Assembly: GCA_964219345.1 (NCBI GenBank)
Contig: CAXPPN010000021.1
Coordinates: forward strand, 31,269-95,268
DNA length: 64,000 nucleotides
Source of the DNA: UBA3537 sp964219345
GTDB taxonomy: Bacteria > Bacteroidota > Bacteroidia > Flavobacteriales > Flavobacteriaceae
Direction: 5' to 3'
How positions within the stretch are numbered: the stretch's first letter is position 1; the number at the start of each line of letters is the position of its first letter. Below the pieces are notes generated by a model. That model worked only from the letters and a program-made list of their open reading frames with translations, searched no databases and was not told the origin of the DNA. Positions 17,401-26,180 of the stretch are shown here, piece after piece. A program made the translations under genes and the position numbers.

Positions 17401-18681
17401 CTAAACTTCAAAAGCTTTTAACGTTTTAATGATAATTGCCACACAATCGAGTAATTGATCTTCAGTCATCACCAAAGGCGGTGCAAAACGAATGATATTT
17501 CCGTGCGTGGGTTTGGCTAGTAATCCATTATCACGAAGTTTTAAACAAATATTCCAAACCGTATCGCTATCCTCTGAATCATTAATTACTATAGCATTTA
17601 GCAATCCTTTTCCTCTAACGAGTTTTACAATTGTACTGTCTTTGATGTAATCATTTAATTGTGCTCTAAAAAGCTGTCCTAATTGCTCTGCATTTTCTGT
17701 AAGTTGTTCATCATTAATAACTTCTAGCGCTGCGATAGCAACTGCGGCGGCCACTGGATTACCTCCAAAAGTACTACCATGAGATCCTGGTGTAATGACA
17801 TTCATAATAGCATCATTAGCCAAAACAGCAGAAACAGGATAGACACCCCCACTTAGTGCTTTACCCAAAATCAATACATCGGGTTTTACGTCTGGAGTGC
17901 CAGAACAATCTTTATTTGTACAACTACAGTTACCACAAGTTGCTAAAAGTCGACCCGTACGCGCAATGCCTGTTTGAACTTCATCGGCAACAAACAAGAC
18001 ATTGTGCTCTTCACACAATGCTTTGGCAGTTTTTAAATAATCTTCCGATGGCACATAAACTCCTGCTTCCCCCTGAATGGGTTCAACCAAAAAACCTGCG
18101 ATATCATTATGTGTTTCAAGTACCTTTTGCAAAGCAGTGGTGTCATCATATGGAATTTTGATAAAACCATCGGTATAGGGACCAAAGTGTTTTCTTGCTG
18201 TAGGATCATTGGAAAAAGAAATAATCGTTGTTGTACGCCCATGAAAGTTGTTTTCACAAACAATGATTTTTGCTTTGTTTTCAGGGATGCCTTTGATTTT
18301 ATAAGCCCAGCGACGTGTAATTTTTATGGCCGTTTCTACAGCTTCTGCACCAGTATTCATAGGTAATACTTTATCAAATCCAAAGTATTGTGTGATATAC
18401 TGCTCATATGGGCCCAATTGATCATTATAAAACGCCCTTGATGTTAATGTTAGAGTTTCAGCTTGACTCTTCATTGCTCCTACTATAGCAGGATGGCAAT
18501 GCCCTTGATTGACAGATGAATATGCAGATAAAAAATCATAATATTTTTTACCCTCAACATCCCAGACATAAACGCCTTCTCCTCTACTGAGGACAACAGG
18601 AAGGGGGTGATAGTTATGAGCGCCATAGTTGTGCTCCAAATCCATGGCTTCTTTTGATGAAAGTGTATTTAAAAGAGGCAT
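17401..18681 (-). CDS. rocD: Ornithine--oxo-acid aminotransferase
   Basis: Class III PLP aminotransferase that moves the delta-amino group of ornithine to 2-oxoglutarate, linking arginine and proline metabolism. Visible motifs: NTGAEAVETAIK, the FVADEVQTGIARTGR loop with the cofactor-binding Asp, and the lysine in LILGKALSGGVYP. The ATG at 18681 (MPLLNTLSSKEAM) fits the family; an upstream ATG at 18735 adds 18 residues not seen in relatives. A cysteine-rich insertion, CGNCSCTNKDCSG, follows RLLAT and is absent from classical ornithine aminotransferases; as I recall it occurs in other flavobacterial members. Confidence 0.93.
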   Translation of the reverse strand: MPLLNTLSSKEAMDLEHNYGAHNYHPLPVVLSRGEGVYVWDVEGKKYYDFLSAYSSVNQGHCHPAIVGAMKSQAETLTLTSRAFYNDQLGPYEQYITQYFGFDKVLPMNTGAEAVETAIKITRRWAYKIKGIPENKAKIIVCENNFHGRTTTIISFSNDPTARKHFGPYTDGFIKIPYDDTTALQKVLETHNDIAGFLVEPIQGEAGVYVPSEDYLKTAKALCEEHNVLFVADEVQTGIARTGRLLATCGNCSCTNKDCSGTPDVKPDVLILGKALSGGVYPVSAVLANDAIMNVITPGSHGSTFGGNPVAAAVAIAALEVINDEQLTENAEQLGQLFRAQLNDYIKDSTIVKLVRGKGLLNAIVINDSEDSDTVWNICLKLRDNGLLAKPTHGNIIRFAPPLVMTEDQLLDCVAIIIKTLKAFEV

Positions 18682-18875
18682 TTTAAAAAAATTTAAGTAA
18701 GAAAAGAACAATTCCTTCTTTTGGAGAGAAATCACCCATGTCGTGCAAATTAGTAAGTTTTTTTTAATTTTTTAAAACAAAATCCAAAATATTAGATAAT
18801 ATCAAAGAATAATGTGACCATTTCAATTTTTTTGTGTCTAATCAAATACAGAAAACTAATTAAACACATTTTACT

Positions 18876-19565
18876 ATGGAACAAGTTGTAGAATCAACAA
18901 AAGAACTAGGTGCTAAGGTTTGGGAGAGCTTTAGCTATTTTATGAATGAAATTGGGCAGTTTATACCAAAATTGCTTGGAGCCCTCTTATTTTGGTTTGT
19001 AGGCCGATTTATTGCTCGTCTACTAAGAAAGTTAATTATCAAATTTGCAAAACTTATCAAAATTGACACCATAGCAGATAAGGTAGAACTCGATCAAATG
19101 TTAGACCAAATTGGGATTAAGCACAAATTTTCAACCATAATTGGAAATATTATTTACTATGTACTGCTCCTCGTAGTTTTACTTACTGTTTTTGATATTT
19201 TAGGATTAACCGTTGCAGAAGAACTTTTTGATAAAGTCGTAGGCTTCATTCCAGACATCTTTATCTCTGTTATTTTGTTTGTTTTTGGATTGTATCTCGC
19301 CAATTTTGTACGCGATTTTATCAATGGAAGATTACAAAATATGAACATTGAACAAGCCTCTGTGATTGGCCCTATTGCAAAATTTGGAATCTTATTGATT
19401 GTATTTTCAATGATTTTATCGCAATTAAACATTGGAAATAATTTGATTTCAAAACTGACACAATATCTCTTTGCTGCTATTGGTCTAGGTTTGGCCATTG
19501 CCATTGGTTTGGGTGGAAAAGATGCCGCAAAAGAAGTAATTGATCGGGTGTTCAGACAAAAATAA
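18876..19565 (+). CDS. Mechanosensitive channel-like membrane protein (TM-helix repeat type)
   Basis: The 229 residues have about five hydrophobic helices and contain the conserved TM-helix repeats (LLGALLFWFVGRFIARLLRK and a second copy with FGLYLANFVRDFI) found in small MscS-related proteins such as CmpX. The last helix, IGLGLAIAIGLGGKDAAKE, resembles the pore-lining glycine/alanine helix of MscS. The soluble vestibule domain of MscS is absent. A role in osmotic or envelope stress is likely from the family, not shown. Confidence 0.82.
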   Translation: MEQVVESTKELGAKVWESFSYFMNEIGQFIPKLLGALLFWFVGRFIARLLRKLIIKFAKLIKIDTIADKVELDQMLDQIGIKHKFSTIIGNIIYYVLLLVVLLTVFDILGLTVAEELFDKVVGFIPDIFISVILFVFGLYLANFVRDFINGRLQNMNIEQASVIGPIAKFGILLIVFSMILSQLNIGNNLISKLTQYLFAAIGLGLAIAIGLGGKDAAKEVIDRVFRQK

Positions 19566-19587
19566 TACCATAAAAAATTATTTTTTA

Positions 19588-19618
19588 ATGCTGTTCTATA
19601 GGGACAGCATTTTTTTTT
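19588..19618 (+). terminator. Rho-independent terminator
   Basis: ATGCTGT (19588-19594) pairs with ACAGCAT (19604-19610) and is followed by eight further T. It ends the mechanosensitive-channel transcript just before the rlmD promoter. Confidence 0.85.
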
Positions 19619-19622
19619 AAAG

Positions 19623-19630
19623 TATTTTTG
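19623..19630 (+). promoter_or_regulatory. -7 box of rlmD; implies a leaderless or nearly leaderless mRNA
   Basis: TATTTTTG matches TAnnTTTG and its last base is only 5 bases before the rlmD ATG at 19636, so transcription would start at or next to the start codon. It overlaps the tail of the upstream terminator region. Confidence 0.5.
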
Positions 19631-19635
19631 TCGCT

Positions 19636-21048
19636 ATGCGAAGAAAAAAAGCAAAAAAGGAATTTTTTGAAGTTGAAGTCATCGATGCTGGTGCAAAAGG
19701 GAAAAGTATTGCCAAAGCACCAGACGGTAAAGTTATTTTTCTTAATAATGCTGTTCCAGGTGATGTAGTTGATGTACAAACCTTTAAAAAACGTAAAGGG
19801 TATTACGTAGGAAAAGCAATACAATTTCATAAACTTTCGGAGCATAGAGAAACGCCTAAATGCACCCATTTTGGAACTTGTGGTGGCTGCAAATGGCAGC
19901 ATATGAAATATGACCAGCAGTTATTTTTTAAGCAAAAAGAAGTGACCAATAACCTTTTACGTATTGGAAAAGTTGAACTTCCAGAAATTACACAAATTTT
20001 AGGGTGCAACTCTCCCTATTTTTACAGAAACAAAATGGAGTTTTCGTTTAGCAATAACCGTTGGCTTTCTTTGGAGGAAATTAATGCAGATAAAACAATT
20101 AATAATAGAAATGCACTTGGATTTCATATCCCAGGCATGTGGGACAAAATTTTAGACCTTAACAAGTGTTATTTGCAAAAGGATCCATCAAATACAATTC
20201 GAAATAGTCTTAAAGCTTTTGCTACCAAACAACACATCCCATTTTTTGATCCAAGGCAACAAAAAGGTGTTTTACGTACCCTTATGATTCGTACTACAAG
20301 CTCTGAAGAAATTATGGTTGTTGTACAGTTTTTTTCGGCAACAAAATTGCAAATAGAGACCATTATGGATTTTCTCAAAAATTCATTTCCAGAAATCACT
20401 TCATTGCAATACGTCATCAATCCAAAAGGCAATGACACCATCTATGATCAAGAAGTAGTTTGCTACCATGGTCGAAATTATATTCTAGAAGAAATGGAAG
20501 GTTTACAATTTAAAATTAATGCAAAATCTTTCTATCAAACTAATTCTGAACAGGCCTATAATTTATATAAAATTACTCGAGATTTTGCAGGATTAACAGG
20601 GAACGAATTGGTCTATGATTTGTATACAGGTACAGGAACAATTGCTCAATTTGTAGCCAAAAAGGCCAAAAAAGTTGTTGGTGTAGAAGCCGTTCCAGAT
20701 GCCATAAAAGCCGCAAAAGAAAACGCAGAACATAACAAAATCGATAATGTAGAATTCTTTGTTGGAGACATGAAAACTGTATTCAATTCAGAATTTATAA
20801 ATACAAATGGATACCCAGACGTCATCATTACCGACCCACCAAGAGATGGAATGCACAAAGATGTTGTTCAACAAATATTAAGTATTTTACCCGAAAAAAT
20901 TGTCTATGTGAGTTGTAACAGCGCAACTCAGGCAAGAGATTTGGCTTTGATGGATTCGAAATATAAGATAATAAAAACACAAGCAGTAGACATGTTTCCA
21001 CAGACGCATCATGTAGAAAATGTTGTACTTTTGAAAAAAAGAATTTAG
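19636..21048 (+). CDS. rlmD: 23S rRNA (uracil-C5) methyltransferase RlmD-type
   Basis: TrmA/RumA-family m5U methyltransferase of 470 residues: N-terminal TRAM RNA-binding domain (about 1-60), a [4Fe-4S] cysteine set (C75, and C81-GGC-KW, with the fourth Cys in the RumA arrangement), the SAM site LVYDLYTGTGTIAQF, the catalytic DPPRDGMHK loop and the nucleophilic cysteine in VSCNSATQARDL. It methylates a specific uridine of 23S rRNA. The exact target cannot be read from sequence. It is followed at 6 bases by the DUF6452 gene. Confidence 0.92.
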   Translation: MRRKKAKKEFFEVEVIDAGAKGKSIAKAPDGKVIFLNNAVPGDVVDVQTFKKRKGYYVGKAIQFHKLSEHRETPKCTHFGTCGGCKWQHMKYDQQLFFKQKEVTNNLLRIGKVELPEITQILGCNSPYFYRNKMEFSFSNNRWLSLEEINADKTINNRNALGFHIPGMWDKILDLNKCYLQKDPSNTIRNSLKAFATKQHIPFFDPRQQKGVLRTLMIRTTSSEEIMVVVQFFSATKLQIETIMDFLKNSFPEITSLQYVINPKGNDTIYDQEVVCYHGRNYILEEMEGLQFKINAKSFYQTNSEQAYNLYKITRDFAGLTGNELVYDLYTGTGTIAQFVAKKAKKVVGVEAVPDAIKAAKENAEHNKIDNVEFFVGDMKTVFNSEFINTNGYPDVIITDPPRDGMHKDVVQQILSILPEKIVYVSCNSATQARDLALMDSKYKIIKTQAVDMFPQTHHVENVVLLKKRI

Positions 21049-21054
21049 ATTTTT

Positions 21055-21558
21055 ATGAATAGAATATCTTTTTTATGGATTTTTTTGTTGCTCATCGCCT
21101 GCGAACCAGACGATGTGTGCAGCGAAAATACACAAACTACTTCTCGCCTTGTTATAGAGTTTTTTGATATTGGAAATTTAGATAACACAAAAACCGTTGG
21201 AGGTCTTTTTGCTATTGGTTTAGATGCACAAGGCAACGAAGTTGAAATTTCAGGTGAAGCCGTAAGTTCTCGCGAAAAAATAGAATTACCTCTCAATGGT
21301 ACAGCAAATCAAACACAATTTAAATTATATGAAAATTACAGTGTTGTTAATGATGCAGTACAAGGTAATCCAGATGTAGTAACCGTTGCCTATACCACCT
21401 CAGCAGTATATGTTTCTCGTGCATGTAGTTACAAAAATGTGTATAATATTCAAGGGTTTAGCATCGAAACAGATAGCGATCTCTGGATGGTAAATGCCGA
21501 AATAATTGTAAGTGACGTAACAAATGAAAATGAAACCCATGTTAAAATATTTCATTAA
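21055..21558 (+). CDS. DUF6452 lipoprotein
   Basis: The 167 residues begin with a lipoprotein signal (lipobox LLIAC, Cys16), then CEPDDVCSEN and a beta-rich body (TSRLVIEFFD). It belongs to the flavobacterial DUF6452 family, nearly always found between an RNA methyltransferase gene and a DUF6048 gene, as here. Function is unknown; probably anchored in the outer membrane and working with the DUF6048 protein. Confidence 0.82.
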   Translation: MNRISFLWIFLLLIACEPDDVCSENTQTTSRLVIEFFDIGNLDNTKTVGGLFAIGLDAQGNEVEISGEAVSSREKIELPLNGTANQTQFKLYENYSVVNDAVQGNPDVVTVAYTTSAVYVSRACSYKNVYNIQGFSIETDSDLWMVNAEIIVSDVTNENETHVKIFH

Positions 21559-22306
21559 TTGCCTTTGTTTTTTATGGATTAGTAGCGTTTCGTTTGCGCA
21601 AAATGAAACTATTGACACTAGCGATGAAACTTTTACAGATAGTATTGTTTTTCAAGACAAATATGGATTGCGTTTTGGTGTAGACCTAAGTAAATTAGGA
21701 CGCACAGCCTTTGAATCAGACTACTCAGGATTTGAAGTCAATGCAGATTATCGTTTGGGTAGACGCTTGTATGTTGCTGGTGAATTAGGATTTGAAGAAA
21801 AAGCTACTAAAACAGACTATTTAGATAGCAGTGCTAAAGGAAATTATTTTAAAGCAGGAATCGATTATAACCTGTACAACAATTGGTTAGGAATGGAAAA
21901 TTTAATCATTAGCGGTTTACGTTTTGGATTGTCAAGTTTTAGCCAAACAAGAAATCGCTATACTATTTATGATACAAATAGCCAAACTTGGTTACAAATT
22001 CAAAACAATGAAAGTGTTGAATTTTCGGGACTTACAGCGGCATGGGTGGAGCTTATTTTTGGTTTAAAAGCTGAGCTTTTTAATAATCTATTTTTAGGAT
22101 TCAATGTGCAGCTAAAAGCTAGAATTTCTGAAAAATCACCTGATAATTTCGAGAATTTATATATTCCAGGTTTTGGACGAACATATGACAGCAGCAAAGT
22201 TGGAACAGGGTTTAGTTATAACATATCATATCTACTACCTATTTATAAAAAAGACAGAGTAAAAAAAGCTGATTCAGAAAATATAGAACAACCCTTAGAA
22301 GATTAG
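21539..22306 (+). CDS. DUF6048 outer-membrane beta-barrel-like protein
   Basis: Signal peptide (MLKYFINCLCFLWISSVSFAQ), an acidic linker, then alternating beta strands typical of a small outer-membrane barrel (YGLRFGVDLSKLGR, ADYRLGRRLYVAGELGF) with a charged C-terminal tail. I chose the ATG at 21539, which starts exactly at the signal peptide; another ATG at 21524 adds five residues. It overlaps the DUF6452 gene by 20 bases in a different frame, so the pair is translated in tandem. Confidence 0.8.
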   Translation: MLKYFINCLCFLWISSVSFAQNETIDTSDETFTDSIVFQDKYGLRFGVDLSKLGRTAFESDYSGFEVNADYRLGRRLYVAGELGFEEKATKTDYLDSSAKGNYFKAGIDYNLYNNWLGMENLIISGLRFGLSSFSQTRNRYTIYDTNSQTWLQIQNNESVEFSGLTAAWVELIFGLKAELFNNLFLGFNVQLKARISEKSPDNFENLYIPGFGRTYDSSKVGTGFSYNISYLLPIYKKDRVKKADSENIEQPLED

Positions 22307-22315
22307 ATAAATCTT

Positions 22316-24007
22316 TTAACGAATCAATTTTTTATATTTAATACGTTTTGGCATAATATCGCCACCCAATCGCTGCCGTTTATTGGCTTCATATTCACTA
22401 AAACTACCCTCGTAAAAATAGACTTCCGAATTGCCTTCAAAGGCCAAAATATGGGTGCAAATTCGATCTAAAAACCAACGGTCGTGACTGATAACAACCG
22501 CGCATCCAGCAAAGTTTTCTAAACCCTCTTCTAGAGCCCGTAATGTATTTACATCCAAATCATTTGTAGGCTCATCCAAAAGTAATACGTTACCTTCTTC
22601 TTTTAGTGTCATTGCCAAATGAAGACGGTTGCGTTCTCCTCCAGAAAGCAATTTTACTTTTTTATTTTGCTCACTTCCTGAAAAGTTGAAACGACTCAAA
22701 TAAGCACGGGAATTTACTTGTCTCCCACCCATCATAATAAGCTCCTGTTCGTCACTAAAATTTTGCCAAATCGTTTTTTCTGAATCAATATTGGAATGGC
22801 TTTGATCAACATAGGCTATTTTTGCTGTTTCACCTACCTTAAATGATCCTTTGTCGGGAGTTTCCTCGCCCATAATCATCCTAAAAATCGTGGTCTTTCC
22901 TGCACCATTAGGACCAATAACACCAACAATACCGGCTTGTGGTAAATTAAAATTTAAATGATCATAAAGTAGTTTTTCACCATAAGCCTTACTAACGCCT
23001 TCAGCTTCAATTACATTTGTACCTAAACGTGGGCCATTTGGGATATAAATTTCTAGTTTTTCATCAAGCTGTTTCTGATCTTGATTTAAAAGTTTATCAT
23101 AATTCTTTAAACGCGCTTTTTGTTTGGTTTGACGCCCTTTTGCACCTTGGCGTACCCATTCCAACTCGCGTTCCAATGTTTTTTGACGCTTAGATGCCGA
23201 TTTGTTTTCTTGTGCCAATCGTTTTGACTTTTGATCTAACCAAGACGAGTAATTTCCTTTCCAAGGGATGCCCTCTCCTCTATCGAGTTCTAAAATCCAT
23301 CCTGCAACATTATCCAAAAAATAACGGTCGTGTGTAACCGCAATAACGGTGCCTTTGTACTGCGCCAAATGCTGCTCTAACCAATGAACCGATTCTGCAT
23401 CCAAATGGTTGGTAGGCTCATCCAAAAGCAAAACATCAGGTTCTTGCAAAAGCAAACGACATAGTGCGACTCTTCGGCGTTCACCACCAGACAAAACTCC
23501 AATTTTTTTGTCACCCTCTGGAGTGCGGAGCGCATCCATAGCAATTTCTAATTTGGTATCGAGTTCCCAAGCATTAGCGGCATCAATCTTATCCTGTAAT
23601 TCAGCTTGACGATTCATGAGTTTTTCCATACGATCAGCATCAGAATAGACTTCTTCCAAACCAAACATATCATTGATTTTATTGTACTCGTCTAAAATGG
23701 CTACTGTTTCTGCAGCGCCTTCTCTAACCACGTCTAAAACAGTTTTTTCGTCATCTAATTGAGGTTCTTGCTGTAGGTAACCCACAGAATAATCTTGCGA
23801 AAAGACCACATCACCTTGATAATTTTTATCAACCCCTGCAATGATTTTTAAAAGTGTAGATTTTCCAGAACCATTAAGCCCTAGAATACCAATTTTTGCT
23901 CCATAGAAAAAGCTGAGATATATATTTTTTAAAACAGGTGTATTGGCACTTTGGAAGGTTTTTGTAACCCCCGACATAGAAAAAATGATTTTTTTATCAT
24001 CGCTCAT
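22316..24007 (-). CDS. ettA: Energy-dependent translational throttle protein EttA (ABC-F)
   Basis: A soluble ABC-F ATPase of 563 residues with two ABC domains. Domain 1 has Walker A GLNGSGKST and signature LSGGERRRVALCR; domain 2 has Walker A GPNGAGKTT and signature LSGGERNRLHLAM. Between them lies the arginine- and lysine-rich arm and linker (KRQKTLERELEWVRQGAKGR) that touches the ribosome and P-site tRNA. EttA gates the first peptide bond in response to ADP/ATP. Its ATG overlaps the stop of the upstream small membrane gene (TAATG), so the two are translationally coupled. Confidence 0.95.
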   Translation of the reverse strand: MSDDKKIIFSMSGVTKTFQSANTPVLKNIYLSFFYGAKIGILGLNGSGKSTLLKIIAGVDKNYQGDVVFSQDYSVGYLQQEPQLDDEKTVLDVVREGAAETVAILDEYNKINDMFGLEEVYSDADRMEKLMNRQAELQDKIDAANAWELDTKLEIAMDALRTPEGDKKIGVLSGGERRRVALCRLLLQEPDVLLLDEPTNHLDAESVHWLEQHLAQYKGTVIAVTHDRYFLDNVAGWILELDRGEGIPWKGNYSSWLDQKSKRLAQENKSASKRQKTLERELEWVRQGAKGRQTKQKARLKNYDKLLNQDQKQLDEKLEIYIPNGPRLGTNVIEAEGVSKAYGEKLLYDHLNFNLPQAGIVGVIGPNGAGKTTIFRMIMGEETPDKGSFKVGETAKIAYVDQSHSNIDSEKTIWQNFSDEQELIMMGGRQVNSRAYLSRFNFSGSEQNKKVKLLSGGERNRLHLAMTLKEEGNVLLLDEPTNDLDVNTLRALEEGLENFAGCAVVISHDRWFLDRICTHILAFEGNSEVYFYEGSFSEYEANKRQRLGGDIMPKRIKYKKLIR

Positions 24008-24183
24008 TATACACGTCCTTTTAAGGCATTAAACACCCAAGCAATAGCAAAGAATCCAATACCTACAGCGGCAAAACCCCAGCCTGCAACATCATCGTAA
24101 CGGAAAGCACCAAGTGCAATTAGAGAAACTCCTACAAATATCATAATAAAAGTGGCCCAAGCTAATACTGTGTTTTTATTCAT
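24007..24183 (-). CDS. Small CAL67264-type membrane protein
   Basis: An open frame of 58 residues, MNKNTVLAWATFIMIF onward, with two hydrophobic helices (about 5-27 and 33-53) joined by a short loop with FRYDDVAGWG, ending in NALKGRV. It matches the small membrane family annotated CAL67264 in flavobacteria. The TAA stop shares a base with the ettA start codon (TAATG), and it appears to be the first gene of the ettA unit. Function unknown. Confidence 0.8.
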   Translation of the reverse strand: MNKNTVLAWATFIMIFVGVSLIALGAFRYDDVAGWGFAAVGIGFFAIAWVFNALKGRV

Positions 24184-24368
24184 TTTGTAATTTTTAAAAT
24201 TTTTGGTAGCATCAAATATCGGGAATTTTTAAAACTTCTATTGGTGATTTTATAAAAAATAGTTTAAATTTGATTAGTGTTAGTCCCACAATCTATACTT
24301 CAAAACCATGAATCAACTTTATTTAACTTAAACACTGTTATATCAACAATTTTTTAAAATATCATGTT

Positions 24369-24536
24369 ATGGATTATTTTGATAATGTTCTCATAAAACT
24401 TAGACGGCAGTACAGTAAGGATGAAACTGTAGCGGCCTTATCCAAAAAGATTTCAGAATTAGAAATTGAAAATGGAGCGCTAAAGTCTGAAATTGAACAT
24501 TTGGAATTTGAACTCAAGAAATATAAAATAGCTTAA
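24369..24536 (+). CDS. 55-residue coiled-coil protein
   Basis: A short frame encodes MDYFDNVLIKLRRQYSKDE followed by a regular leucine/isoleucine heptad with many Glu and Lys (ISELEIENGALKSEIEHLEF). Amphipathic spacing through to the stop and normal codon use support a real protein. I do not recognise a family. It lies 68 bases upstream of the broken DUF3667 gene in the same direction. Confidence 0.6.
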   Translation: MDYFDNVLIKLRRQYSKDETVAALSKKISELEIENGALKSEIEHLEFELKKYKIA

Positions 24537-24604
24537 ATAAAAGAGCAACTAAAGAATAGCATAAAGGTAGAGTCAAATTAGTTAATATATTTTACTTTTT
24601 AACT

Positions 24605-25382
24605 ATGAAATGTAAAAACTGCAATGGCATTGTACGAATGAACTTCTGCTCTACTTGTGGACAAAAAACAGGTGTTGGGAAAATCAACTATAAAAGTGTT
24701 GTACAAGAATTGTTTCAGGCGTTTTTTTTTAAACGGGTTTCTGTTCACTCTAAAAGAACTTTTTTTAAGACCTGGAAGCACCATTCGAGCTTATTTGGAT
24801 GGGCAAAGAAAATGCTATTTTAAACCTGTAGTTTATGTCATCATCCTTTCATCTTTTTATTATCTTTCGGTTCACTTGATAGGAGAAAACACTTGGCTAG
24901 AGAATGTTGTTGCTGGGATGATGGAAGATGTAGACAATTCAGTTGCCATTTCAATTGATGGAGGAAAGGTTGTGGTTCCTGAATTATTTATTTGGTTATC
25001 AAAGAACTATTCTTACCTAATACTGCCCTCTGTTCCTTTATTTTCATTGGCCTCTTGGATCGCATTTTGGCATTTTAAAGTAAATTATTTTGAACATTTT
25101 GTCATCAATCTTTATATCGCTGGCCAACAAGCTTTTATTTCCACAATTATTTTATTGATAAATGCATCGTTTAAAAGTGATTTTTTAGAATTTCTATCCA
25201 GTTTTTTAGCTGTATTATATGTGTATTTTGTGTATTAAAAATTTTTTTAATCAGGACGTCGCTTTTGGAATGTTGTAAGAACAATTATCAGCTATATGAT
25301 TTATACCTTTTTAAGCTTTATTATTTTTGCTCTAATTTTTATTTTAAACAACTTCACTAAAATTTCATTGGAACTTCAATAA
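24605..25382 (+). pseudogene. Decayed DUF3667 family gene
   Basis: The N-terminal zinc ribbon CKNCNGIVRMNFCSTCGQK and ELFQAFF are in one frame; the continuation NGFLFTLKELFLRPGSTIR, AYLDGQRKCYFKPVVY and the membrane helices are in the next frame. A run of nine T at 24722-24730 is the likely lesion: with eight T the two parts join exactly. The same frame then meets two in-frame stops (25236-25238 and 25248-25250), after which SGRRFWNVVRTIISYMIYTF continues to a final stop at 25380-25382, inside the 3' end of the convergent pirin gene. DUF3667 proteins are membrane proteins of unknown role. Three lesions argue for decay, though errors in homopolymers cannot be excluded. Confidence 0.8.
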
Positions 25383-26079
25383 ACAATAGCTGTGACTCTT
25401 GTTGTGCAACGATTTCAAACTGGTTTACATTAGAAATTCCTAAGGCATCTCTTTGATTAAGTTGTTGATTTTCAATTGTTGAAACCCCATAGACTTGCAT
25501 TACATATACACCATGAGCGTCTGTTTTTAAGGGATACAAAAATTGATCACCTGCGTTCAAATTCACTCTGGAAATTTGGGCATTCTGATAAATTTTCAAA
25601 CTTGTTTCTAATTTAAAATCATCCATAGATTCTACCAAAATTTGTAATTCTCCAGAAGAAACCAGCTCAAAATGTTTTTGATCATAACGTGGTGATACGC
25701 CTTCTCTATTTGTTGAAATCCAAATCTGGAATAACCTTAATTCTTCTGTTGACGATGCATTCATTTCAGAATGATAAACACCTGTTCCAGCCGACATCAC
25801 TTGAACTTCCCCTGCTTCAACAGTCAGCCACTGCTCTGTCACGGAGTCTTTGTGCTTTAGAATCCCAGAAAGCGGCACAGTAATGATTTCCATATTGTCA
25901 TGAGGATGTGTACCAAAACCCATACTTGGAGCAATTTTATCGTCATTCAAGACACGAAGTGCCCCAAAATTCATTTTATTAGGATCAAAAAAGCGTGCAA
26001 AACTAAAAGAGTGATTAGCTTCTAACCAACCATGATTGGCATAGCCACGTGAACTTGAAGGGTGAAAAATCATCTTCAT
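25357..26079 (-). CDS. Pirin-family protein (YhhW/quercetinase-like)
   Basis: Cupin-fold protein of 240 residues. The N-terminal cupin (about 20-125) carries the metal ligands in FGTHPHDNMEII (two His) and AGTGVYHSEMN (His, Glu). The C-terminal domain has lost the metal set, as is typical. Relatives include YhhW, which oxidises quercetin, and pirins that act as redox sensors or cofactors. The real substrate is unknown. The 3' end overlaps the remains of the DUF3667 gene. Confidence 0.9.
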   Translation of the reverse strand: MKMIFHPSSSRGYANHGWLEANHSFSFARFFDPNKMNFGALRVLNDDKIAPSMGFGTHPHDNMEIITVPLSGILKHKDSVTEQWLTVEAGEVQVMSAGTGVYHSEMNASSTEELRLFQIWISTNREGVSPRYDQKHFELVSSGELQILVESMDDFKLETSLKIYQNAQISRVNLNAGDQFLYPLKTDAHGVYVMQVYGVSTIENQQLNQRDALGISNVNQFEIVAQQESQLLFIEVPMKF

Positions 26080-26155
26080 AAAAAGTATTTTAAAAGGTAA
26101 TCGTTAAGAATTGTAAATCTTCGTTAAACTAAATCTAAAAAATGTAGAATATTGT

Positions 26156-26163
26156 TACTTTTG
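26156..26163 (+). promoter_or_regulatory. -7 box of the acyl-CoA carboxylase gene
   Basis: TACTTTTG matches TAnnTTTG and lies 17 bases before the ATG at 26181. No TTG at the expected -33 spacing. Confidence 0.45.
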
Positions 26164-26180
26164 CTACAAAGATATCATAT

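Noticed and set aside
24722..24730. Programmed ribosomal frameshift at the T9 tract
   Set aside because: Two further in-frame stops downstream would still break the protein, so decay or sequence error is more likely than a functional frameshift.
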